Positions 54,245-64,000 of a stretch of DNA of 64,000 nt are shown piece by piece. The notes under the pieces were generated by a model. That model did no database searches. It had not been told where the DNA came from and saw nothing but the letters and a program-made list of their open reading frames with translations. The first letter of the stretch is position 1; the number at the start of each line of letters is the position of its first letter. Source of the stretch: Strigamia acuminata (Eukaryota > Arthropoda > Chilopoda > Geophilomorpha > Linotaeniidae); contig OX442315.1 of assembly GCA_949358305.1 (NCBI GenBank), positions 27,738,427 through 27,802,426 on the forward strand. The letters are read 5' to 3'. The position numbers and the translations under genes were made by a program.

Positions 54245-54760
54245 AGAAAAGCAAACATTACGAATGTTTCATTTTCGGATTCTTCCATACTGGATCGAAT
54301 TAGTCTAATGTCGTATGCAGTTGCACTATATTCATTCCCGCGATTTGTTGTCATTCGTTTTCCTAAATAATTTCAAGTACAAAAAACTTATTAGCCATTT
54401 GAACTTGTAAATAAATCCTAGAAAGTTCAATTACAAAAAGAAAAACTAATTTCACATGTAACTTTTTGTACGAAATTTACCACAATCATCGGTTGATCCA
54501 ATACAACTCCTTCATGCAATAATAAATGGTAGCCTCAAATTAAGTCTAGCTTTATACGAGGCTATTATCAAAACAGACGTCAGAGACAACTATTTGGTAA
54601 ATAAGAACGATGACCAAATTGTTTTTGTTATACTTACATCTTTTAATAAATCATCTTATCATACATTTGTTCGTATTTATCTGCATTGTCACGCCAGTAG
54701 TTAGATTAGGTTTTGCTTTTTAAACATAAAAAAACCTAGATATTTAATTTAAATGAAACA
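54245..54760 (-). pseudogene. Relic of the PEP-synthase-like gene 5' end (unit 3)
   Basis: Nucleotide similarity to the exon 1-exon 2 region of the intact gene (24,370-24,900): CATTCGTTTTCC, AATTTCAAGTACAA, TTAGCCA and ACTTGTAAATAAATCCTA blocks occur in the same order, then the conserved tract upstream of the start (TTTGTTCG...AGTTAGATTAGG). The first-exon coding frame is destroyed and no downstream exons follow. 54,000-54,245 is the 5' flank of the unit-2 relic; 54,760-55,025 is the spacer to the tamo-2 stop, matching 24,900-25,110. Confidence 0.65.
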
Positions 54761-55025
54761 AAACGGTTATGTTTATCTTGGTTAATTTTTTGTGCATTAA
54801 TAACTAATGAATGCCGTCAAAAATCTGAATACATTTTAAATTTTAATCAAACCCTCTCTCCCACCTTTTTTTTAAAAAATATAAAACACAAATCTTAATC
54901 CGTTTATTTTTTTGAAATATTTTCAAATTCGGAAAACAAAACAAAAACTGAAAATTAATTAAAATAAAAAATCTTTTGTAAAAATCCGCAACAGCACACT
55001 ACTCAAAGTAAAAACAATCCTTAAT

Positions 55026-57085
55026 TCAAACATAAGTGGATGAGTTATCGGGTGAAAGCGTAGTTAAGCAAACTGAACAAATCGTGGCATTAGCTTCGTT
55101 AATATACGTGCATTGGGCACACTCTTTTCCTCCGCTTTTGAGGGGAATCGCTTCTGGTCCTTTGGTTTTACTCCGACTGCACATGTTGCATATTTTATCC
55201 CCAGGTTGGTTAAGCATAGTGCAACTGGGACATTGCCATTGGTTCTCATCGGTGCTTAAAACCGAACTGCTTCCCGAACTGCTACTTCGTTTTTCATTAG
55301 ATTCTTCGCTTCGAGATTCTCTGCTTTGTACAGCAAGTGGCGTTTTCTCTTTAGGTGCTTGTCGCTTCGATTTACCCACTTTAGCATCAGTTTCAGCTTT
55401 CTGTCTTTTGCTCGTATCAAAGTCAATTAAAACTTCATCCTCATTCTTATTGAATGGGGACGGTGGACTCGGCATCGGTTCCATCATGTCATCTATATAT
55501 TTGGACGAATTGACTGATTTATTCCATTGCTTAGCCTGCTCCGAAACTCTGTCGTGATCGTAGTCAGAAGAAACATTGTCATATACGCTCGATCTTTGAG
55601 ACGTTCTAGGTTCCACGTGCCCGTTGCCATCCATATGGAGATTACTCGTCCTCTGAAATTGCTGTTCGTACGGTAGACCCACAACTGGATAAAGTGGAAT
55701 TCGATTTCTTGGGTCTCCATAATCGCCGTACATGTAGGCTGGAGGTGGCGGGCATGGAATTAAGGCGCTCATAGGATGCGCCATTATAAATGCCGGGTTA
55801 AAACCGGGCGCAACGAAAAAACCCCGATTTCCGATCATATCGCCATCAGACTGAGGACGGGTATTTCCTTCCAATAACTGATTGGCTTTCTTCTGGCGCC
55901 TCAATGCCACATCGTCATCATCGCTCGCCTCCACTGGTACTTTCGGTTTACTAGCAGTATCGTATTTATTGTAACCTAACGTGTTATCAACATATCCCCA
56001 CGTAGCGGCTCTGGTTTCAGCCGATTTATTGGTACTACTCAAATCATTCAAATTGAGAGCCGTGAGACTCGCTTCGATGTGTCGTTCGTGTGTTTCTGGG
56101 TTAAGCAATTCTCGAGTTTTATCCCTTGAAATTGGTGATTTCTTCGTCGGTTTGTGATCCAAAGTCTGTCGATTGGGCTTGCGCACTTGTTCGTATAGTT
56201 CTTCTGGACGAAGAAGAACTTCTCGTTTGCCACCGTAGTCGTCTTTAGGTTTGCAGTCTCCACTGTGACCATTGGTATAACATGAAGACTGTTTATTAAC
56301 AGTTTGTTTATACGGACTGCCTTTGCTTTTGTCGTTGACCGATTTCCTTAATTTGTACACTTCTTTATATCCGCACTGACATCCAGATATTATAGCCATT
56401 TGGTGAAATTCTTGAATAAGCTATGAAAGAATTTATTAAAATTGTCATTAAAAATATTATCACAATTTGATAATTCCTTACCGTGCATTCGCACGATCCT
56501 ATCAGACAATTCAGTGCAACTTCAATTAATTTGTCAGGATTCATTGGTTCCACGAAAACGAGAGTGAAATCGTCCGAGTACTTGTAACCCATTAATTTAA
56601 AGATTTTTTCAACGCCGTCTAAATGTCTGGCTACTTTGTGCTTGAAAAATCCACCGTATAACTGTTTAAAAAAAAGTTTAATTAAAAAGTAAAACGAAAA
56701 ATATCCAATTTACCTTAATTTCACGATACTCATTTCTCCATGGAAAAAGTAAGAGATTATTGGCGTATTTTTCCAACGCTTCGAAAGCCTGGCAAGTCCC
56801 AGTTATGGAAAAGTTTGGTTTGTTTTCAATGTTGTATTCCAATAGATCAGCAAATTCACGTCGCGTGAATTTCATATGTAGATTTTCTTGGCTTAAGTAT
56901 TGTAAAATTTCCTCTATTGAATTACAGAAAAACAAATTAATTCAAACGTCCGTTTTTGTTGGTAATAACTAATAAGTTATACCTCTAAGTTCTGGGTAGC
57001 ATTCTTCTCGTTGATGTTCGCTACCACATTCCAAGTAATCTACGTGCATTTTTCTAATATTTTCTAGCATCTTTGCCATTTCTAC
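55026..57085 (-). CDS. tamo: Tamozhennic/SPATA2-family protein, copy 2
   Basis: Same exon plan as copy 1: 57085-56983 (first ATG 57079, MAKMLENIRKMH), 56913-56714, 56661-56482 and 56420-55026, with matching phases. The PUB-type N-terminal domain includes LYGGFFKHKV and IFKLMGYKYS. The last exon holds the linker and two NZF zinc fingers (WQCPSC...CNMCS; KECAQC...CSVCL) ending close to the stop. The two proteins are clearly alignable end to end but have many substitutions, so the duplication is much older than the retrotransposon insertions. It is divergent from DRC4, whose first exon starts about 540 bp away. An upstream non-coding exon is possible because an acceptor precedes 57085. Confidence 0.8.
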
Positions 57086-57626
57086 CTGCAAAAAAGAGAG
57101 AAAACAATTGGTTTTTTGAAGATCAAGACACAGCAAAACGATGCGATATTTTTAGGAAATGTATAAATAGATATCATGGAAAAACCGTTGGGTTCAACGT
57201 CATTACTCGGGGATTTGGTTTACTTAAGCTGACCTCATTGGTGTTTATATTAAGTTAATGAGTAATGCATGTGCGGGTATTCAAGTGTTAGTTTCTTTTT
57301 TAAAACAAGTATAAGAATAAATTAAATTAGTTTTAATTTTTCAGTAGTGTTTGAAGTAACTTGTAATATTTAATAGACTAATCTACTGTTTAATCGAAAA
57401 TCAGTTTTGTTAAAACATGTCATATATGCGGTAAAATAGTAAAACCAAAACATTACGGATAAATCTGTTTCCTCAAAAAATGGGCCTGGCCATGTTTTAA
57501 TCACGTGACTATTTGAGGACCGCAATTGCAGTTATGATGTCATGCACTATAAATAAAAAGATGGACATCAAACTTTGTATTAATTTACAAAAAAATTGTA
57601 ATAAATTTTTTACGATTTTTAGGGTT
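57086..57626. promoter_or_regulatory. Divergent intergenic region between tamo-2 and DRC4
   Basis: About 540 bp separate the first coding exon of tamo-2 (minus) from that of DRC4 (plus). The tamo-side 370 bp match the upstream flanks of units 1 and 2; from about 57,470 the sequence is unique. It probably holds both promoters, but no TATA box is obvious. Confidence 0.4.
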
Positions 57627-59658
57627 ATGAAACACTGTTTAAGTTCTCCATTAACGCGCCTACATCGGAGAATGCAAATCGGAAGCACGGAGTGGAAGCA
57701 ATATGGCGTGAGTGTTGCCATGACAACAGGATTTGTAAACGAATATGTGATTTTAAAGCTGCGTTACTGTATAGTCTTTTATACTTTTTAAAAGAAAAAG
57801 AATTTTACAATGGCAAGTTTTTGTATCTCTGCACAACAATTTTTCAGTTTTAAATTAAATTTGTACCTTTTTTTTTATAGGGTCCAAAGAAAGACGTAGC
57901 TGCCGATACTACGGCTGGCGCAGGACTAGAAATAAGAAAAGCAACAGTTGTTGATGGCATAAGTATTTATGACATGACGAAAGAGCAGCTTCAAGATCAC
58001 ATTTTGAGATGCCGAGACGAAACAGATCGCGAACGCGAAGAGAGAAATTATTTCCAAATTGAACGAGATAAAATTGCATCTTTTTGGGAAATTGCAAAAA
58101 AACAATTAGAAGAAAAAAGAGCTGATTTGAGAAACAAAGACAGAGAATTGGAAGATGTGGAGGAACGACATCAAATGGAAATTAAAGTGATTGATTACTT
58201 ATTTTCTTTTTTATTTTATACCACTTTTTAATGACACTACTTTTTTTTGAAGATCTACAAGCAAAAAATTAAACATTTGCTTTACGAACATCAAAATAAT
58301 TTATCGGAAGTAAAAGCTGGCAATTTGATTAATTTAAAACTGGCTGAAGAAGAACATGCGTTGGCTGAACATCAGTTAATGAAAGATAAAAGAGAAATGA
58401 AAATTAGACAGAAAGAAGACGAATTGGTTCATGTCGACGCAGTTAACGAGCTTAAATTGGTAAAATTGAAATACGAAAATATAAATTACGGCAAATTATA
58501 TTTGATACTTTAATTTTCGTAAATAGAAACAAAATGAAAAATTAACGGAAATGCGAATCCAATTAGAGAAAAATTTGGGCGAAGTTGAAGAAAGATACGA
58601 TAAAAAGATGAGAACTTTGCGAGACGAATTAGATTTGCAACGGAAATCCGAAGTTCACGAAGTTGAAGAAAGAAAGAATCAACAAATTAACACTTTGATG
58701 AAAAATCATGAAAAGGCCTTTTCCGACATCAAGAATTATTACAATGATATAACCGTGAACAATTTGGCATTGATTAACACGTTAAAAGAGCAGGCAGAAG
58801 AATTGAAGAAGCGATCTGATCATGTTGAACGGCAATTACACGACGCTCAGACTGAAAATCGAAAATTGCATGACGATTTGAATGAGCGAAACGACAAAAT
58901 CGAAGTACTCAAGAAAGTGCTCGAACAATTTGAAAATACCAAGAATGCATTGGCAGTAAGTTCAGTAATTTCTACTGACAATATTGACAAAATTTAAAAA
59001 AAAATATTTTTTTTTAATGTTGCAGAGTACGAAACACAAGTTGAAGACTACATTGGAAGAACTGCGAGCCCTACAGTGGGAACAAGAAATAGTGGAATTA
59101 AAATTTAAAGAAGTTGAGAACGAACGTGATGAAATTTATAACAAATTTGTAACTGCAATTCACGAAGTCCAGCAAAAAAGTTCACTTAAAAATCTCCTGT
59201 TGGAAAGAAAACTTGCAGCTTTAGCCGATGCTTTAGAAAAGAGAGAAGTGCAACTGAATGAAGTCCTTATCGCTGCTAAATTAGATCCGACTTCAATTTC
59301 TCTAGTCACGAGGAAACTTGAGGTAAAATGTTAAGACTATTTTATGAAACTTGAATTTTTATTTTGCTATTTTTTCAACAGGATTTACTTGACTCCAAAA
59401 ATTCCACTATCAATGATTTGCAACTAGAGTTGGCCAGAGTTTGCAAAGTAAAAATCACGTTTATTGATACGGTTAACGAGGTTTTACGAGTTTTTAATTT
59501 GTTTTTAGGCTCACGATGAATTACTCGGTACTTTCGGGAGTAAATTGAAATCTTACGGCATTAACACTGAAGATCTGGGCTTCGTACCACTTAATACGAC
59601 ATCGTTGGGGCAAAAATTGGGAAAGGGAGCGGCTGGACTTGCTTCGAAGTGTCCTTAG
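57627..59658 (+). CDS. DRC4: Dynein regulatory complex subunit 4 (GAS8 homologue)
   Basis: Seven exons: 57627-57707, 57881-58186, 58253-58459, 58527-58955, 59026-59322, 59382-59447 and 59509-59658, all GT-AG and all phase 0, giving about 511 residues (human GAS8 is about 478). A second in-frame ATG at 57672 would shorten it by 15. The body is a nearly continuous coiled coil with strong family motifs: [67 protein letters not shown] and [19 protein letters not shown]4 is a core nexin-dynein regulatory complex protein linking axonemal doublets and controlling dynein in motile cilia and flagella. The gene is complete. Its presence implies flagellated sperm or other motile cilia in this species. 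Confidence 0.92.
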
Positions 59659-59756
59659 TTGATTGGCTGTAGTCATTTCTTTATTTATTTACTTTTTGAT
59701 TTTTCAAAAATTGGAGGTGTATTTTATTTACAATTTTACACGGTTTTAATAAAGAT

Positions 59757-60250
59757 TTAGCGGTATTTAGTATTCAATGAAATTTCACCATCAATCGGTA
59801 ATTTTAAGAAATCTATGTTGATTTTACATTTGTTGATAGACGATGGTTCGAAGTTAAGCCTGAGGTACGATTGCAGGACATGCGAATTCCACAAAGTTGT
59901 CGCACCAAATTCTTTAAGAATAAATTTAGATAAAATTGCAACAAGTTGTCGGTGTCGTTCACGTTCTGTCCGCACTAAAGAATCTTTCGAAATGCTATTA
60001 AAAGCAGTTTTTTCTTTCAAACCTTGAGACTAATTGAGAAATGTGGCGATTAAGGTCATGATCCTCGTGTTATCAAATAGATGCGCGCATAAAGCAAGTA
60101 AGGGGCGCATATACTTACTAAACTTAGATTGATATCTGACATGCCCGACTTGCTATTATCTAGGAAAGTCGATCCCCATTTAGAATAGCTTTCTTTTGCC
60201 ACGTAAAAGGCAATAAGTGATGACAATACACTTGTTATAATATCGGACAT
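59757..60250 (-). CDS. Small two-exon gene, unknown 134-residue protein
   Basis: Exon 1 runs 60250-60119 (ATG 60250, MSDIITSVLSSLIAFYVAK; 44 codons) to a strong donor GTAAGT. The acceptor (CTCAATTAG) lies at about 60,030 and exon 2 runs 60029-59757 to the stop. Both borders are phase 0. The N-terminus may form a short hydrophobic helix. The C-terminal half is a regular, well-structured-looking sequence (ERERHRQLVAILSKFILKEF...) without a motif I recognise. It converges with DRC4, with only about 100 bp between the two stop codons. Intact phase and good splice signals make it a real gene; its function is not known to me. Confidence 0.6.
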
Positions 60251-61456
60251 GTTGAAATGAGCTGAAATATTTGATGGTATTTGTTGTTAACTTTTATAAT
60301 TTTGAACCCATTTTTCCAAATATTTATGAGATGGATTTTGAATTTGTGAATGAACGAAAATCTTTTTATATTATTGATTCGATTTATTGTTTATTATTAT
60401 ACACGCACGTGATGATGCTATTATTGTCATTATTACCCGCACTAATGATCTACCAACAAGACATTGACATGGAAACATTATTTCAAATATACGTTGTCTA
60501 ACGGTCGAACAGCTGCTTTTAGATGGACGTTGAAACTTTTTCAGAATTGCACCTGGCTTCCTGTGGAATGTTTTTGGAGGTAATAAGGTTAAGGTGGAAG
60601 AAACAAGTTTTATTATATTTAAAAAAAAAATAAAAATAAAAATAAAGAACGATGTTTCTTCTTCTTCACACAATTATACCATGCTCAAGCAGTCAAGCCA
60701 TTTTTCTTTTATATCTTTTATTTATTTTTTTTAAAAAAAAAAGAAATAAAAAAATTTCTTGTTGTCACGTACAAAAAAGGATAAAAAAAAATTCCAAGGT
60801 ATGTAGAATTCCAAACAAGGTTAAGACCAAAAGCAAAAAAAAAAAGTAAAGACGAAGAAAAATATAATCCAGTAGTAACCAGTCCAAGCAGATGCCTCTG
60901 TCGACCTTTACCCCTCATTATTCATGTCACGTGGCTGGCAGTAACGCAAGGAATCATGGGCCGGCGGGTCACAAATATGGCGCTCTTTGTAAGTTGCGCG
61001 TCTTTAGATGTCAAGAGAACGGCTCGCATACGCTAGTACATCGTCGGATGTACACAATGCAAATAATGGATCAAGCTGTAATTATAGGTTCGTATACGAA
61101 TAGTCTACGGAGACCACAGCGGTTGTAATAATTTTCGATTTGCAATTCACTGCGATGAGATCATGTTATGATGTCAAGTAATCGTGATCGCTTTCTCCGT
61201 GCTGACCGCAGTTCAAAAGTCGCCTCTAATTATCGGCCGCTTGTCATTTTTAAAATACACTACAAAATTTTACTTCAACCGATTTCGACCGTATTTCATT
61301 CATTCCTTTTAAAAATCAATTGATTTGCAACCTCGATGCACGTGCACAAGTTGCCATCAATTTTTTTTGTTTGATTTTATTTATTATCTTATTAATTAAC
61401 ATAAAGCGTGTTCTTTTTCCAAGTTTACCTGACCTTATGTTAATTATTATTCGTAG
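60251..61456 (+). promoter_or_regulatory. Promoter region and probable 5' non-coding exon of the CxxC-repeat gene
   Basis: 60,520-60,860 is low-complexity A/T. At 60,895-61,000 the composition becomes CpG-richer, with a AAATATGGCGC element (60,973-60,983; YY1/Pho-like core), directly followed by a donor (CTCTTT then GTAAGT at 60,989). An acceptor (ATTCGTAG) ends at 61,456, 14 bp before the start codon. The simplest reading is a non-coding first exon ending at 60,988 and an intron of about 470 bp. No protein-coding frame is supported here. Confidence 0.5.
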
Positions 61457-61470
61457 ATTAACCCTTTACA

Positions 61471-63843
61471 ATGTCGTCGACCGTTCGGGTCAAGCGGGAA
61501 CACGGCAGCAGCGTAGGCGTCGCCACAATTTGCTTTGTGTGCGGGAGTAACGGCGCAGAGCATTACGTACACGTGAAACCACGAGAGAGTGGAAGTTCGT
61601 TTCCATTTCTCGAACACCACGTGCCACCCGAAGGAGCCGACGTGCCATCGAACGAAGATGGAATCGCACGATCTTGTTATTTGTGCTACTCGTTTTTAAA
61701 CCAACAGTGGGACGCGTACGAACGAACTCGAACACCACACGTAAAACGACTTTACTGGCTAAAAAGGACGGACAACGGACCGTACATGGGAGCGGAAATG
61801 CGAATACAGGGCGAGTACGCATCGCAATTGATGGGTTTGGACGGTAATGGATTGGCGTGCGACTATAAAAACATTCAATCATGTGGTCCGAGTGCTGCCC
61901 CACATGACGAGAACAGCGGTGACGCTGTTTTGGATCTGAGGAGCACTAAATCCGAGTCGACCCCTGGACCGAGGATGGATTTATCAACGCCGACTGCGAA
62001 CCAAACCGAGGATAACAGCGCCTTGGATCTGAGTATGCCCGACAAGAATTCCGTAACTGAAGTGTGTTACGTGTGTGGCGAGGAATGTTCGAGAGGAACT
62101 TTGATTAATATTTACGCTAAACCCATTGCAAATTGTCCTTATTTTCCTAGTCTAACCCTTCATCCCAGACCCAGTAAATCCCGACCGATGGACTCGACAG
62201 GACGCGTTCAAGCGTGCGCGGCGTGTCACGAGCACCTTCTGCAACAGTGGGATTCGTATCAAAGACGCAACACTCCACATTCGGACCGAAACTACATCCT
62301 GCGCAAACGAAACCAACCCGACTCGTCCCCCAGCACGCCGTCCGCACCTGTCGTGTTTGTTTGTTTTACGTGTGGGTTGGAATATCCGATGACGTCGCGT
62401 CGGGTTTTACAAGCCTTCAAGACGTCGCATTCAGACGCCGGTCCTTTTTTTTCTTTTTTGGAGAAAGTGAGTCCGCCTTCTGGAGCGTCGAGGATTTCCG
62501 CACAAGGCAACGTCCACGTGTGCTCCATCTGTTACAAATCCATCCACAGACAACGACACGTTTACGAGATATCCAAGACTGTTGAAGAGAAACGAGTATA
62601 CCGAATACAAAACTCCTGCACCAACGGCAACAACGAGTGGGAAGGACGCGAAGTTGCGTGCTACATCTGCAACAAACTCGACTCGCATCGCAACACGGAC
62701 ATTTTACACACTTTGCCTCCGAAAGACCCGACGGTCAAGCGGCCGTATTTCCCCGCCTTGCAGTCCCTGCAGAAAGCGATCTACGCGTCGCCGATCGACG
62801 AGGAGGGGAGAATCGTCACGTGCAAAACGTGCTCGAATTTCCTCAACTGTCAGTGGGACGCGTACGAAATGGACGGAATGCCGCAAACGCAGAGACATTA
62901 CAGGGTTCGTTTGACGGAATCCGCATCCAGCACGAGAAAATCGTCGCGGGAGTCGGATGCGGCCGCTTCCGAGAGTTTGCACGTGCAAGTGTCCACTCCG
63001 GACGTGCAGTTGGACTTGGGTTCGACGCAACAATCTCCGCTGATTAAAGACGGGGGTTCGCTCCTGACCACCGTTTCTTCTTCTAGTCTTAATCACCACC
63101 AAGTTAAGCTCTCCTCGTCCATTTCCTCGCAACTTGCTCAAACCCCGACCTCGACCACGTCGACCAGAGCCATGGATCTGAGCACGACCACGTCGGCGAG
63201 ATTGGTGGTACGTACGAATGCGTACGAGAACCAATATTACCGTCCCCCGCTGCAAATGGCGTGCGTTTGTTACGTGTGCGGCCATCACTCGGAGCAGGGT
63301 AGAACATACTCGCTGCGCGCCAAACCTTTCAAGAACCGCGTGGGGGCGGGTGATGAGGGATTGAGTGCTGTCGTTCTCGCGGCCTTTTTTCCTTTCCTTT
63401 CCACCCACACGCCGCCGACTAACGCGGACAAACTGAGCGGGGAGTCGGGTGTATCTCTGGTTTGCATGTTTTGTTATCATTCGCTCATGGCGCAGTGGGT
63501 GGCGTACGAAATGTCGCCTCATTCCAGCGAGAGAATTCCGTGGAATCGAGTGTACAATCACCAGAATTACGTTTGTTATGTGTGCGGTGTGACGACGTAC
63601 AGGAAGAGGGTTCGTGCCGTCCATGTCACCGATTACCCTTTCTTGGTGGACCACCCGAGACCGGCCGGAAGCTTGGTGTTGAATGGTGGCGATCGGGTTG
63701 TTGTTTGTTTGATGTGTTACCACACACTCAATTTACAATGGAATGATTTCGAACGAATGAAAGTGCCTGTTGAATTGCGGAAGTACAACTGGATCTCGGC
63801 ACCTCCGCCCGAAGATGAACGTAATAGGAGACATTCCAGTTCG
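61471..63843 (+). CDS. Protein with six tandem CxxC...CxxC modules and DLS motifs (first coding exon)
   Basis: ATG 61471 follows an acceptor at 61,456. The frame is open to a likely phase-0 donor (AGTTCG then GTGAGA at 63,844), 791 codons. The gene continues beyond the window; if the donor is not used the frame stops at 63,924. Six modules of about 80-100 residues begin near residues 20, 198, 298, 396, 598 and 701. Each has CxxC, an FPFL/YFPxL-like core with a following Pro, a second CxxC, and a tail with QW..YE and R.Y. The paired Cys suggest zinc-binding folds. Between modules are LDLR/LDLS-type motifs (ALDLSM, AMDLST, MDLSTP), resembling the PxDLS motif that recruits CtBP, so a nuclear co-regulator is plausible (inference). 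I do not recognise the family name. Confidence 0.75.
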
Positions 63844-64000
63844 GTGAGAATGCATTTTATAGCTTGTTTTAGCGAGAGGTTATTAATTCAAGTGCAGAAA
63901 GGTTATTGGGTGGTGTATTTTTAATGCGTTTGCTTAACATCTGTTCAAATTTTTGTTCTTTTTTTCTTTTATTATCTGGGTCGTATATCTTTGACTTTCA
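63844..64000 (+). other. Probable intron start of the CxxC-repeat gene
   Basis: After the donor the sequence becomes AT-rich. The open frame runs on only 27 codons to a stop at 63,922. No acceptor is visible before the window ends. Confidence 0.45.

Noticed and set aside
60271-60501. Plus-strand frame with a hydrophobic stretch that could be a small membrane protein
   Set aside because: AT-rich, no splice sites, antisense-adjacent to the start of the small minus-strand gene and next to low-complexity DNA; hydrophobicity is expected from T-rich codons.
1-64000. CRISPR array, bacterial operon or phage
   Set aside because: No regularly spaced repeats, introns throughout, and eukaryotic gene content.

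Overview
The window looks like animal nuclear DNA, most likely from an arthropod. The evidence is AT-rich host sequence, many short introns (about 60-100 bp) with GT-AG borders, a tamozhennic/SPATA2-family gene, an arthropod-style 'putative phosphoenolpyruvate synthase' gene, a motile-cilium gene (DRC4/GAS8), and young copia and gypsy LTR retrotransposons. I cannot name the species. LAYOUT. 1-18.2 kb is mostly non-coding and AT-rich. On the minus strand it carries what looks like the 5' half of a large unidentified gene: one clear 270-codon internal exon (2933-3742) preceded by a scatter of short candidate first exons (6.4, 7.0, 8.5, 11.9 and 15.4 kb, plus 14.8 kb in another phase). Five of them end in splice phase 0, the phase the internal exon accepts. 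18.2-24.8 kb is a minus-strand gene of about 30 small exons for a PEP-synthase/pyruvate-phosphate-dikinase-like protein. 25.1-27.2 kb is a first tamo-like gene (tamo-1), also minus. 27.9-57.5 kb is a tandem array built from the unit 'tamo + 5' end of the PEP-synthase-like gene'. The unit occurs three times: unit 1 is intact, unit 2 is ruined, and unit 3 has an intact tamo-2 and a PEP-synthase 5' relic. Unit 2 lost the middle of tamo, gained the UBA-RING end of an inhibitor-of-apoptosis (IAP) gene, suffered two frameshifting lesions, and was then split by a 24.4-kb nest of retrotransposons (28,753-53,137). RETROTRANSPOSON NEST. Host element A is a gypsy-type (Ty3) element on the minus strand (611-bp LTRs, AACA target duplication, about 11.4 kb without its guests). 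It has gag, pol in the -1 frame, and an unusual long third ORF that does not look like an envelope gene. Two plus-strand copia-type elements have inserted into its pol gene. Element B (40,793-47,894; 545-bp LTRs; AAATT duplication) lies at the RT/RNase H boundary. Element C (33,057-38,934; 308-bp LTRs; GTAAT duplication) lies near the integrase C-terminus. B and C each keep one uninterrupted gag-pol ORF, and all three LTR pairs look identical by eye, so the nest is young. B has a primer site matching the 3' end of initiator tRNA-Met. C has one matching the internal, half-tRNA site known from Drosophila copia. 57.6-64 kb holds DRC4/GAS8 (plus, seven exons, complete), a convergent two-exon gene for an unknown 134-residue protein (minus), and the large first coding exon of a plus-strand gene with six tandem CxxC...CxxC modules and DLS motifs that continues beyond the window. 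HOW THE PARTS RELATE. The host genes do not form one pathway. The main story is local: tandem duplication of tamo together with the neighbouring PEP-synthase 5' end, decay of the middle copy, and its use as a landing site for retrotransposons. Coordinates of splice sites come from reading by eye and may be off by a base or two.
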